From: Brockia lithotrophica
Lineage (GTDB): Bacteria > Bacillota > Bacilli > Thermicanales > DSM-22653
NCBI GenBank assembly: GCA_003050565.1
Contig: PEBW01000004.1
Span: 62,001 to 126,000, forward strand
DNA length: 64,000 nt
Reading direction: 5' to 3'
The number at the start of each line of letters is the position of its first letter. Within the stretch, counting starts at the first letter, position 1. Position numbers and translations under genes: made by a program. Below, piece by piece: positions 8,781 to 16,077 of the stretch. Under the pieces are notes generated by a model. It was not told where the DNA came from, did no database searches, and worked only from the letters and a program-made list of their open reading frames with translations.

Positions 8781-9620
8781 GTGGAGATTTCCACCGTGCT
8801 GGGACTCGTCGTCGCCGTCTTCTCCATCGGGTATGGGGTGATCCTCAAGGGAGTCCCCATCGGGGCGCTCTTTTCCAACCCCGCCGCCTACCTGATCATC
8901 ATCGGCGGCACGGTGGCGGTTACGCTGAACGCCTTTACCATGGACGAGCTGAAGCGCCTCCCGCAGCTTTTCCGGTTCGTCGTCGTGGGTGTCCGTTTTC
9001 CCGACGAAAACAAACTCATCGACCAATTTATGGAGTGGGCGATCATCGCCCGGCGCGAAGGCATCCTCGCCCTCGAAGCACACGTAGAGGAAGTGGAGGA
9101 CCCCTTCCTCCGGAACGGCCTCAAAATGGTCGTCGACGGGCGGGACATGGAGTTCATCCGCGATGCCCTCCTCCAGGACATTCAAGCGATGGAAGAACGG
9201 CACGCCCGCTACGCTTCGATCTTTTCCCAGGCGGGCACCTACGCTCCCACGCTCGGTGTCTTGGGGGCCGTCGTCGGCCTCATCGCCGCCCTCTCCCACA
9301 TCGACGATACGAGCACACTCGGCACGGCGATCGCCTCTGCCTTCATCGCCACCTTTCTCGGGATCTTTACGGGATACGTCCTTTGGCATCCCTTTGCCAA
9401 CAAGCTAAACGTCCTCACCAGGCGCGAAGTTGCCATCAAACTCCTCATGCTCGAAGGAATTCTCTCTCTCCAGGCGGGGATGTCGCCGACGAACATCGAG
9501 GAGAAGCTCGTCGTCTTCTTGCCCTTGAGCGTGCGCGCCGCACGGGAACGGGAAAAGGAAGCCGCAAAGCGGCGCGGTGTGGAGGTGAAGGAAGGTGAAG
9601 CGGCCGGCATCACGAGGTGA
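8781..9620 (+). CDS. motA: Flagellar motor stator protein MotA
   Basis: A 279-residue protein of the MotA/TolQ/ExbB family with four predicted membrane helices, at about residues 3-22, 32-52, 150-172 and 183-203, and a large cytoplasmic loop between helices 2 and 3. With MotB it forms the proton (or sodium) channel that turns the flagellum. The conserved third-helix region reads APTLGVLGAVVGLIAAL. GTG 8781 follows GGGGGAGG and gives the normal length; the frame is open far upstream but that part lies antisense to another gene. motB starts inside the last 26 bases. Confidence 0.95.
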   Translation: MEISTVLGLVVAVFSIGYGVILKGVPIGALFSNPAAYLIIIGGTVAVTLNAFTMDELKRLPQLFRFVVVGVRFPDENKLIDQFMEWAIIARREGILALEAHVEEVEDPFLRNGLKMVVDGRDMEFIRDALLQDIQAMEERHARYASIFSQAGTYAPTLGVLGAVVGLIAALSHIDDTSTLGTAIASAFIATFLGIFTGYVLWHPFANKLNVLTRREVAIKLLMLEGILSLQAGMSPTNIEEKLVVFLPLSVRAAREREKEAAKRRGVEVKEGEAAGITR

Positions 9621-10440
9621 AAGAAGCGGCGAACATTCTACGAGCGAACTCTGGCTCATCCCCTACGCCGACCTGCTCACCCTCCTCCTCGCCCTCTTCA
9701 TCGTCCTGTTTTCCGTAAGCCAGGTCGACAACAAGCGACTCGCGGCCCTGAGCGAGTACTTTTCCCTCGCCCTGCAAGGCGGTCCCGGCGTTCTCCAAAA
9801 CACGCAGGTCGTCCCTCCTGCGCAGCCCCCCGCAATTCCGCCGGCGCCTCGCGGGGGAAAGTCCGATGCGGGGCCCGGGGCCCCGGCAGGGGGGAGCGGG
9901 GAAGTCGTTTCTCCCGAAGAAAAAGAGCGACTCGAGCGGATACTGGCCGAAGAACGACTCCTCCGAGGAATTCAAGCCGAAGTAGAAAAGTTTGCCAAGG
10001 AAACGGGACTGGAGGGCGAATTCTCCGCCAGCCTCACGGAGGAGGGGCTCCTCCTCTCCATCGGCGAGAAGGCCCTTTTCCCTTCGGGAAGCGCCACGCT
10101 CACGCCTCAGGCGGAGGAAGTGGCCCGCCACGTCGCCCAGCTTCTCGAGCGCGTGATGCCTCGGGAAGTGATCGTCGCCGGCCACACGGACAACGTCCCG
10201 ATCAACCGCCCGCCCTTCTACTCCAACTGGGAGCTCTCGGGGGCACGCGCCATAAACTTCCTCAAGGCCCTCTTGACTTACGGACCCTCCCTCGATCCCC
10301 ACCACATGCGCGCGGTGGCCTTCGGAGAGTTCCGCCCCGTCGCCGACAATGCGACGGAAGCCGGGAGGGCAAAAAACCGACGCGTCGAAGTCTTCATCCT
10401 GCGCCAGTACCCGCCGGACGCGGGAGGGGCGAACCCGTAG
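9595..10440 (+). CDS. motB: Flagellar motor stator protein MotB
   Basis: A 281-residue protein with one N-terminal membrane helix, LIPYADLLTLLLALFIVLFS, carrying the ion-binding Asp26. A Pro/Ala-rich linker follows, then a plug/coiled region and an OmpA-type peptidoglycan-binding domain (VAGHTDNVPINRPP). It anchors the stator to the wall. The GTG start follows GGAGGTGAAGG and overlaps the end of motA by 26 bases, as expected for translational coupling. Confidence 0.95.
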   Translation: MKRPASRGERSGEHSTSELWLIPYADLLTLLLALFIVLFSVSQVDNKRLAALSEYFSLALQGGPGVLQNTQVVPPAQPPAIPPAPRGGKSDAGPGAPAGGSGEVVSPEEKERLERILAEERLLRGIQAEVEKFAKETGLEGEFSASLTEEGLLLSIGEKALFPSGSATLTPQAEEVARHVAQLLERVMPREVIVAGHTDNVPINRPPFYSNWELSGARAINFLKALLTYGPSLDPHHMRAVAFGEFRPVADNATEAGRAKNRRVEVFILRQYPPDAGGANP

Positions 10441-10533
10441 GAGGGATCTCTCTCCGAACGTTTGTTTGCAAACGAGCGGCGAGTAGGTTTTTCGTGAAAG
10501 TTTTTTCGAATGGCCACTTTTGCGGATGTCCTG

Positions 10534-10542
10534 TGGTAAGAT
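10534..10542 (+). promoter_or_regulatory. Extended -10 promoter candidate for nudF
   Basis: TGG followed by TAAGAT (10537-10542) forms an extended -10 element, 24 bases ahead of the nudF start. No good -35 is seen. The short leader would just include the GGGGAGGGA ribosome-binding site. Confidence 0.4.
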
Positions 10543-10566
10543 CGTCTCGTCGGGGAGGGATGATCG

Positions 10567-11211
10567 GTGCGCGAAACCGATGCGCGTGCGAGGCGGGAAG
10601 CGCATGGCGCGGAAAACCGTGCGGCCGAGCTTTCCGAAGGCATAGAACGCTCTGCATCCGAAGGCGCGTGTCCGGAAATCACCTTGGAACGGCGCGAGAT
10701 GTACAACGGAAAGATCGTCCGCGTCGTCCTGGACCAAATCGAAAACTGTCGCGGCCACCGCTCGACGCGAGAGATCGTCGTCCATCCCGGCGCCGTCGCG
10801 ATTCTCGCCCGGACGGAAGAAGGGAAATTCCTTTTCGTGAGGCAGTACCGGAAACCCGTGGAGCGCGATCTCCTGGAAATTCCCGCGGGAAAACGGGAAG
10901 AAGGGGAAGCGCCGGAAGCCACCGCCGTGCGGGAACTGCGCGAAGAAACGGGGTACGGCGGAGGGACGTGGACGTATTTGGGAAAGATCTACACCTCTCC
11001 CGGCATGCTGAGCGAGGGGATCGACCTCTACTTTTCCGATGCCGTCTATCCCGTAGGTATGCAGCAAGACGACCCCGACGAAATCCTGCGCGTCGTACGT
11101 CTCGACGCCGAAGAAGTTCGCCGTGCCGTTTCTCGGGGCGAGCTCGTCGACGCCAAGAGCCTTGCCGCCCTTTTCTTGGCGTCGCAAAAACTCGACCTCG
11201 GCGTCTTTTGA
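10567..11211 (+). CDS. nudF: ADP-ribose pyrophosphatase, Nudix family
   Basis: A 214-residue Nudix hydrolase; the family member NudF/YqkG splits ADP-ribose into AMP and ribose-5-phosphate. The Nudix box is complete: GKREEGEAPEATAVRELREE (about residues 119-138) followed by TGY. The preceding VRQYRKPVERDLLEIPAG is typical of ADP-ribose pyrophosphatases. An extra N-terminal extension of about 35 polar residues precedes the conserved start EITLERREMYNGK. GTG 10567 has GGGGAGGGA eight bases ahead; a shorter product is possible. It ends ten bases from the convergent mgtC-like gene. Confidence 0.92.
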   Translation: MRETDARARREAHGAENRAAELSEGIERSASEGACPEITLERREMYNGKIVRVVLDQIENCRGHRSTREIVVHPGAVAILARTEEGKFLFVRQYRKPVERDLLEIPAGKREEGEAPEATAVRELREETGYGGGTWTYLGKIYTSPGMLSEGIDLYFSDAVYPVGMQQDDPDEILRVVRLDAEEVRRAVSRGELVDAKSLAALFLASQKLDLGVF

Positions 11212-11221
11212 GGGCGCGACG

Positions 11222-11974
11222 TCAATCTTCCCGTGCATGTTCGCGTGCGTACCAGCGCACGCGGCGAACGTCCGGGTCGGCGGCGATGCGCTCGGCGACG
11301 CCTTCCATGGCCCGGCGGTCTTCTTCGCTTGCGTGACGAATCTCCGCCTCGATGACCACGAGCTCGTCGGAAGAAGCGAGTGGGGAGGAAGTCTCTGCAC
11401 CGGAGCCCCCGCCCGCGACGTAGGGCGTGGTCTGAAGGGATAGGAGGCGCAGGCGCTCGCGCGCGAGCTCTTCGATGATCCTGAGTCTCAACCGATACTC
11501 TTCTTTCGCCCGGCACACGACCGTAAAGACGAAGGCGACGTCGAGGTCCGTGGCTTCGCCCAGCGGTCGACGGTCGATGTAGGCGCCCAAGGGACGCAGG
11601 GTAACGTGTGTGAGGACGACGAAGGCGGCGGCCAGCGCCGCATAGCTCGTAAAGCCCCATCCGGCAAGGACCCCTACGGCAGCAGAAGCCCAAAGGGTCG
11701 CCGCCGTGTTCAGCCCGCGCACGTTGAAGCCCTCCCGCATGATCACGCCCGCACCGAGGAAACCGATTCCCGACACCACGTAGGAGGCGATGCGCGTCGG
11801 GCTCGTGTCTCCGGGCACGAGTTCGGAAAGCGAGACGAACGTCGCCGAAGCAAGGGCGACGAGGGCATTCGTCCGGAGACCGGCTCGGCGTTGGCGCCAC
11901 TGGCGCTCAAACCCAATCATCGCGCCGAGAAGTGCGGCCGTTCCGATGCGCACGGCAAATTCGCTGAGCGTCAT
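11222..11974 (-). CDS. MgtC/SapB family membrane protein
   Basis: A 250-residue protein with an N-terminal MgtC domain of about four helices (VRIGTAALLGAMIGFERQWR; GIGFLGAGVIMR; LWASAAVGVLAGWG) and a soluble C-terminal half resembling an ACT-like domain. MgtC proteins are linked to Mg2+ limitation and F-ATPase control in pathogens; the role in free-living Firmicutes is not settled. ATG 11974 is preferred because AGGAACGG precedes it and the product then starts like the family; an ATG at 11995 and a further upstream extension to 12067 are possible. A dyad lies in its upstream region. Confidence 0.85.
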   Translation of the reverse strand: MTLSEFAVRIGTAALLGAMIGFERQWRQRRAGLRTNALVALASATFVSLSELVPGDTSPTRIASYVVSGIGFLGAGVIMREGFNVRGLNTAATLWASAAVGVLAGWGFTSYAALAAAFVVLTHVTLRPLGAYIDRRPLGEATDLDVAFVFTVVCRAKEEYRLRLRIIEELARERLRLLSLQTTPYVAGGGSGAETSSPLASSDELVVIEAEIRHASEEDRRAMEGVAERIAADPDVRRVRWYAREHARED

Positions 11975-12065
11975 GGCGATCACCGTTCCTAGCATAGCGG
12001 TTCGGGAGACTTCTGGCAATGCAAAAACCCGCCGGTGCGTGGGCGCGCAGTTTCCTTCGGGTTTC

Positions 12066-12085
12066 AATGTCCGATAAGAGACATT
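12066..12085 (-). promoter_or_regulatory. Inverted repeat upstream of the mgtC-like gene
   Basis: AATGTC, eight bases, GACATT forms a perfect six-base dyad in the 216-base gap before the mgtC-like gene. The adjoining minus strand is AT-rich (TTTACATAATG) and may contain a promoter. An operator is inferred only from symmetry and position. Confidence 0.35.
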
Positions 12086-12190
12086 ATGTAAACTAAAGAT
12101 GGGCCGATCGCAGGCCGCGCGTTGCCCGAAGGACGCATACCGGCGGAAGCCCTTGGTCCAGTTCGCGAGGTTCGCCGCGGGTCTCCGTCT

Positions 12191-12991
12191 TTACCTTCTT
12201 AAAGCTTTTATCTTCTTGATCTTCTTCCGGATCACGGGAAGCGCTCGCAAGGCGGCCTCTCTCCCCCCCTCGAGCAGTCGTTCCGGATCTTCGACGAAGA
12301 GCGTAGAACGTACGCCGTTGAGATTCGGTTGGATGAGCACGTCAACGTCGCGGTTCTTGCATCGAATCAGGTGGTGTCCGGAAATCTCCATCGTGCGAAC
12401 CAGCACGTCGTACACGTGGCGGATGTTTCGCACGGGAGGCGCGGGCGAAACGTCTACACCGATGACGAGGTCGACGGATTCTTCCCTCAAGGCTTCGGCG
12501 GGTAAGCGGGCGACGACTCCCCCGTCGACGAGGACGTAGCGACCGTAGAAGACGGGCTCTAAGAGTCCGGGAAGTGCGATACTCGCCCGCAAAAGCAAGG
12601 GGGCGGGACCCTCGCGGAAGACGACGAGTTCCCCGCTCTTAAGGTCTGTAGCCGCGATGAATACCGGCAGAGGAAAGTCGGCGAGATCGCGGTCTCCGAA
12701 TACCTCCGTAAGCGCCTTTAGGATCTTTGTCCCGCGCAGAAGTCCGTAACGCGAGGGCCGAAAGTCGAGAAACTGCTTCACATCCGTTCGGCGGTACAGG
12801 GCGAAAATCTCGCGGGGGGAATGGCCGTCGGCGTACAGCGCACCCACGAGCGCTCCCGCGCTCGAACCCGCGATGCAACAAACGGGGATCTCCGCCGCCT
12901 CCAAGACCTCGAGAACTCCGAGGTGAGCGAGCCCACGCACTCCCCCCGCGCCGAGAACGAGCCCGATGCGAACGTCCTCGTTTTTTTCCAC
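12191..12991 (-). CDS. Patatin-like phospholipase (RssA/YlbK family)
   Basis: A 266-residue single-domain patatin-like hydrolase. The oxyanion-hole glycines (GAGGVRG), nucleophile elbow GSSAG with the catalytic Ser, and the Asp of VDGGV are all present, so a Ser-Asp dyad lipase/acyl hydrolase is expected; substrates are unknown. The C-terminus is very basic (KKIKKIKALRR), possibly for membrane contact. GTG 12991 follows GAGGT. It lies 17 bases after the acyl-CoA synthetase gene and is probably in its operon, which links acyl release and acyl activation. Confidence 0.88.
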   Translation of the reverse strand: MEKNEDVRIGLVLGAGGVRGLAHLGVLEVLEAAEIPVCCIAGSSAGALVGALYADGHSPREIFALYRRTDVKQFLDFRPSRYGLLRGTKILKALTEVFGDRDLADFPLPVFIAATDLKSGELVVFREGPAPLLLRASIALPGLLEPVFYGRYVLVDGGVVARLPAEALREESVDLVIGVDVSPAPPVRNIRHVYDVLVRTMEISGHHLIRCKNRDVDVLIQPNLNGVRSTLFVEDPERLLEGGREAALRALPVIRKKIKKIKALRR

Positions 12992-13008
12992 ACTCGCAGA
13001 CCTCGCTT

Positions 13009-14997
13009 TCAAAGGCTTTGGGACCACGCGTCGCGGAGCGGGGCCAGTCGTTCGATGGAATCCGGGTTGTCGAGCGAGGTGAGGTCGCCGCGGATCTCGC
13101 CCGCGAGGAGGAGCTCCTTGAGAAGGCGGCGCATGATCTTTCCGCTCCGGGTCCGCGGAAGCGTGGGGACGATCACCACGCGCTTCGGTTTCGCGTAGCT
13201 CCCCACGCTCCGGGCAACGCGCTCGATGAGCTCGCGTTCGAGCCCCTCGGAGGCCGTGTACCCCTGGCGCAGAACGACGAAGCCGAAGGGCATCTCTCCC
13301 TTGATCGCGTCCGGCACGCCGATTACCGCGGCTTCCGCAACCGCCGGGTGTTCCGTAAGTGCCGCCTCGAGCTCCATGGTCCCGATCCGGTGTCCGGCGA
13401 CGTTGATCACGTCGTCTACGCGACCGACGACCCAAAACATCCCGTCTGCGTCGCGTACCGCCGCATCCCCCGTATAGTAGTACCCGGGAAAACGACCGAA
13501 GTACAGATTTCGGTAACGTTCCGGCTCCCTGTAGAGGGTGCGCGCGAGGGACGGAAAAGGGTTCTTGAGGACGAGGTACCCCACTTCCCCAGGCGGCACC
13601 GGCTTGCCCTCGTCGTCGAGGACATCTGCGAGGTATCCCGGCAAGGCGTGCCCCGTCGCCCCCGGCTTTGTTGCGGTAATGCCCACAATGCTGGACGCCC
13701 ACGCCGTGCCGGTTTCGCTCTGGCCGTACGTATTGTTCACAAAAGCTCTTCTACGGCCGAGCACCTCGTACGCCCAGGTAAAGGTCTCCGGATCGAGGGG
13801 TTCTCCCACCAGAGCGATGACCTCGAGGAGCTCGTTCCCGTGAATCCACTTCTCCCCATCCCTGCGGAGCATCCGCAAAAGCGTGGGTGCCGTGAAGAGC
13901 TTGTTTACGCGGTAACGCTCGAGCACATCGTAGAACCGCCCTGGGTTTGGGCTATCCGGAGCACCTTCGTACAGGACGAGCGTGAGCCCGTGGGCGAGGC
14001 CGCCGACAACGCCGAAGATGGGTGCCGTGAGCCACCCTACGTCCGCCGTCACCCATACCCGGTCGTCGGGGCGCGGTGCGAGACTCCACTTCACGTTGGC
14101 GTACGTGCCGAGGAGAAAGCCGACACCGCTGTGGACGAGTCCCTTGGGTTTCGAAGTCGTGCCCGACGTGTAGATCACAAAACCGGGTGCGTTTGCCTCC
14201 ACGGGGACAGGGTCGAATTCCGCGGGGATGCCGGAGACAAAATCCTCGTAGGCGATGTCGCGGTGGGGATCCATGGGCAGCTCGATCCCGAAGCGGCGGA
14301 AGACGACGACGCGCTCCACGCCAAGCCCTTCGATCGCCGCATCGAGCGTGGGCTTCAGGGGTATGAGCTTGCCCCGGCGAATCGTCGCGTCGGCTACGAG
14401 GACGACCTTGGGGGAGAAATCCCGCAGGCGCTCGCGCACCGCCTCGACAGAAAAGCCGGCGAAGAGGACCGTGTACACCGCCCCCAGGCGGTAGGCGGCG
14501 TGCATCGAAACGAACGCCTCCGGGATGTTGGAGGAGAAGAGGGCGATGTGATCCCCCGGCCTTACCCCGGAATCGGCGAGGGCCCGCGCGAGTCGCGCCG
14601 TAGCCTCATAGAGGTCCTGATAGGTCCAGATTTCGCGGAGGCCATCCTCTCGTTCATAAAAGAGGGCGACCTTATTTCGCGCCGCCGGTAGGTGGCGGTC
14701 TATGCAGTTCACGGAGACGTTCGTGAGACCGCCGGAGAAAAAGCGAAAGTCCGTAAACGTCCCTTCGAAGGCCGTCGTCCAACCGGAAAACCAATGAAGT
14801 TCGTGGGCGATGTGCTCCCAATAGGCGACGGGATTTTCCGCGGCTTGTTCCATGAGCGCCTGTACTTCAGCCCGCGTGAGACCCAATGCCGCCTCGCACT
14901 TCCTCTGCAATTCCTGCGAAGGCGGGATGAGCGGCTTCCCCACGTGTAAAAGGCGAGCCTCGCGATACGCCTCCAGCGGTCGATCCTCCGTGGTCAT
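13009..14997 (-). CDS. AMP-forming acyl-CoA synthetase, acetyl-CoA synthetase family with altered acyl pocket
   Basis: A 662-residue member of the Acs branch of the ANL superfamily: acid + ATP + CoA gives acyl-CoA + AMP + PPi. Seen in order are the Acs N-terminal domain (HWFSGW), the P-loop-like YTSGTTSKPKGLVHSG, the core motif NNTYGQSETG, the hinge region YTGDAAVRDADG, and RTRSGKIMRR with the lysine acetylated in Acs. In true acetate enzymes the core motif is DTWWQTETG; here the second Trp is Gly425, which should open the acyl pocket to longer or branched acids. ATG 14997 gives the family start, though the GGGGGGG before it is unusual. A strong promoter with a dyad precedes it and a patatin-like gene follows. 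Confidence 0.88.
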   Translation of the reverse strand: MTTEDRPLEAYREARLLHVGKPLIPPSQELQRKCEAALGLTRAEVQALMEQAAENPVAYWEHIAHELHWFSGWTTAFEGTFTDFRFFSGGLTNVSVNCIDRHLPAARNKVALFYEREDGLREIWTYQDLYEATARLARALADSGVRPGDHIALFSSNIPEAFVSMHAAYRLGAVYTVLFAGFSVEAVRERLRDFSPKVVLVADATIRRGKLIPLKPTLDAAIEGLGVERVVVFRRFGIELPMDPHRDIAYEDFVSGIPAEFDPVPVEANAPGFVIYTSGTTSKPKGLVHSGVGFLLGTYANVKWSLAPRPDDRVWVTADVGWLTAPIFGVVGGLAHGLTLVLYEGAPDSPNPGRFYDVLERYRVNKLFTAPTLLRMLRRDGEKWIHGNELLEVIALVGEPLDPETFTWAYEVLGRRRAFVNNTYGQSETGTAWASSIVGITATKPGATGHALPGYLADVLDDEGKPVPPGEVGYLVLKNPFPSLARTLYREPERYRNLYFGRFPGYYYTGDAAVRDADGMFWVVGRVDDVINVAGHRIGTMELEAALTEHPAVAEAAVIGVPDAIKGEMPFGFVVLRQGYTASEGLERELIERVARSVGSYAKPKRVVIVPTLPRTRSGKIMRRLLKELLLAGEIRGDLTSLDNPDSIERLAPLRDAWSQSL

Positions 14998-15106
14998 CTC
15001 GGCCCCCCCGTGTTTCGAACCCTCGAGAAACAACGCTTCCCGAAACATTCGGACGAAACTGTGGGTTTCGCAACCTTAGTACCTGGTGGTAGCAGGATTG
15101 CTCTCT

Positions 15107-15135
15107 ACTTTAGCCGATCGCCTAAAGCATGTCAA
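15107..15135 (-). promoter_or_regulatory. Sigma-A promoter of the acyl-CoA synthetase gene with operator-like dyad in the spacer
   Basis: On the minus strand TTGACA (15130-15135) and TAAAGT (15107-15112) are 17 bases apart. The 20 bases 15108-15127 form an almost perfect dyad, CTTTAG-n-CGATCG-n-CTAAAG, filling the spacer and covering the -10. A repressor bound there would block RNA polymerase. The leader is about 100 bases. Confidence 0.75.
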
Positions 15136-15136
15136 G

Positions 15137-15167
15137 GCAAAAACAAAGGCAGGGGAATTCCCCTGCC
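15137..15167 (-). terminator. Intrinsic terminator of the hydrogenase operon
   Basis: A 20-base perfect palindrome (15148-15167, arms GGCAGGGGAA) is followed on the minus strand by TTTGTTTTTG. It lies about 50 bases after the cytochrome b gene and directly before the next gene's -35 element. Confidence 0.85.
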
Positions 15168-15218
15168 GATCCGGGAATCGTTCACCCCTTCGTTCGAGTG
15201 CGGGCCAATCCTCGTCCG

Positions 15219-16064
15219 CTAGTTCCGAGAAGCCTCAGGAGCCTCAACGGGAACGTCGAGCTTGCGACCGAGCTCCTCGACGACCGCCTCTTTGGGAACC
15301 GTCTTCCAGCCGGTGAAGATCGAACTCAAGGTTCCGGAGCGCTCCATGAAGTCGTCGCGGATCGCCATGTACACGTGAACCATGACGAAGATCATGATGA
15401 GCCAGGCGACGACGTGGTGGATCGAGCGAATGGTGAAGGCATCGCCGAAGACCTTAAACTGCCAGGAGACGAGCTTCCCCCATGTCGTGTCGAGCTGCGG
15501 CTCGAAGAGCATGAAGAAGCCCGTGAGGACCATGATCAGAGACATGACGCCGAGGGCGTAGTAGCTGAACATGGCGAGCGGGTTGTGCCCTACGTAGTGC
15601 CGTTTGCGGTTGGGGAGGAAGAGGTAAAACTTGAAGGTTTCCCACATCCCCAGCCAAAATTCCTTGCTGAAGGGATTTTCTGCCGCGTAGCGGTTCCCCC
15701 AGATGAGCCAGTACAGCCTTCCCACCCAAGCGACGGCGAAGACGAACCCGGTGATGAAGTGGACGATGCGCACCCAGCCCATGAAGAAGTTTGCCGCCTC
15801 GCCCGGGATGAGGGGCACGGGAAAGACGAAGGGATTGCCGATGTACACCCCGGTAACGAAGAGCGTGAAGATGGAGAAGGCGTTGATCCAGTGCCACACG
15901 CGGACGGGGAGCTCCCATACGTACACGCGCACGTAGCCGTCGCCCAAATTCTGCACCACGGGGCGACGGTGATCGGGAACGCCGGGGGCGGCAACCCGCC
16001 GGCGTTCTCCGCCCTCGTCTGCGCGACGGTAAGCCCGCTTTTGTGCCTCGAGCTCGTAAGCCAC
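15219..16064 (-). CDS. hyaC: [NiFe]-hydrogenase b-type cytochrome subunit
   Basis: A 281-residue membrane protein of the HyaC/HupC family, which takes electrons from the small subunit to the quinone pool through two b haems. After a ~45-residue polar N-terminus come four main helices, starting with WELPVRVWHWINAFSIFTLFV whose His is a likely haem ligand; further His lie in IVHFITGFVFAVAWV, the third helix and HHVVAWLIMIFVMVHVY. GTG 16064 follows AAAGGAGGG six bases ahead. It is the last gene of the operon, 13 bases after the large subunit. Confidence 0.92.
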   Translation of the reverse strand: MAYELEAQKRAYRRADEGGERRRVAAPGVPDHRRPVVQNLGDGYVRVYVWELPVRVWHWINAFSIFTLFVTGVYIGNPFVFPVPLIPGEAANFFMGWVRIVHFITGFVFAVAWVGRLYWLIWGNRYAAENPFSKEFWLGMWETFKFYLFLPNRKRHYVGHNPLAMFSYYALGVMSLIMVLTGFFMLFEPQLDTTWGKLVSWQFKVFGDAFTIRSIHHVVAWLIMIFVMVHVYMAIRDDFMERSGTLSSIFTGWKTVPKEAVVEELGRKLDVPVEAPEASRN

Positions 16065-16077
16065 GGCGGACCCTCCT

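Noticed and set aside
10455-10468. CGAACGTTTGTTTG, similar to the Bacillus LexA box
   Set aside because: Two positions depart from consensus and the downstream gene (nudF) is not a known SOS gene.
12727-14691. Plus-strand open frame of 654 codons over the acyl-CoA synthetase
   Set aside because: Antisense shadow; no ribosome-binding site or domain.
15076-15092. TTAGTACCTGG, similar to one half of a FapR operator
   Set aside because: The second half-site does not match; a stronger dyad lies in the promoter itself.
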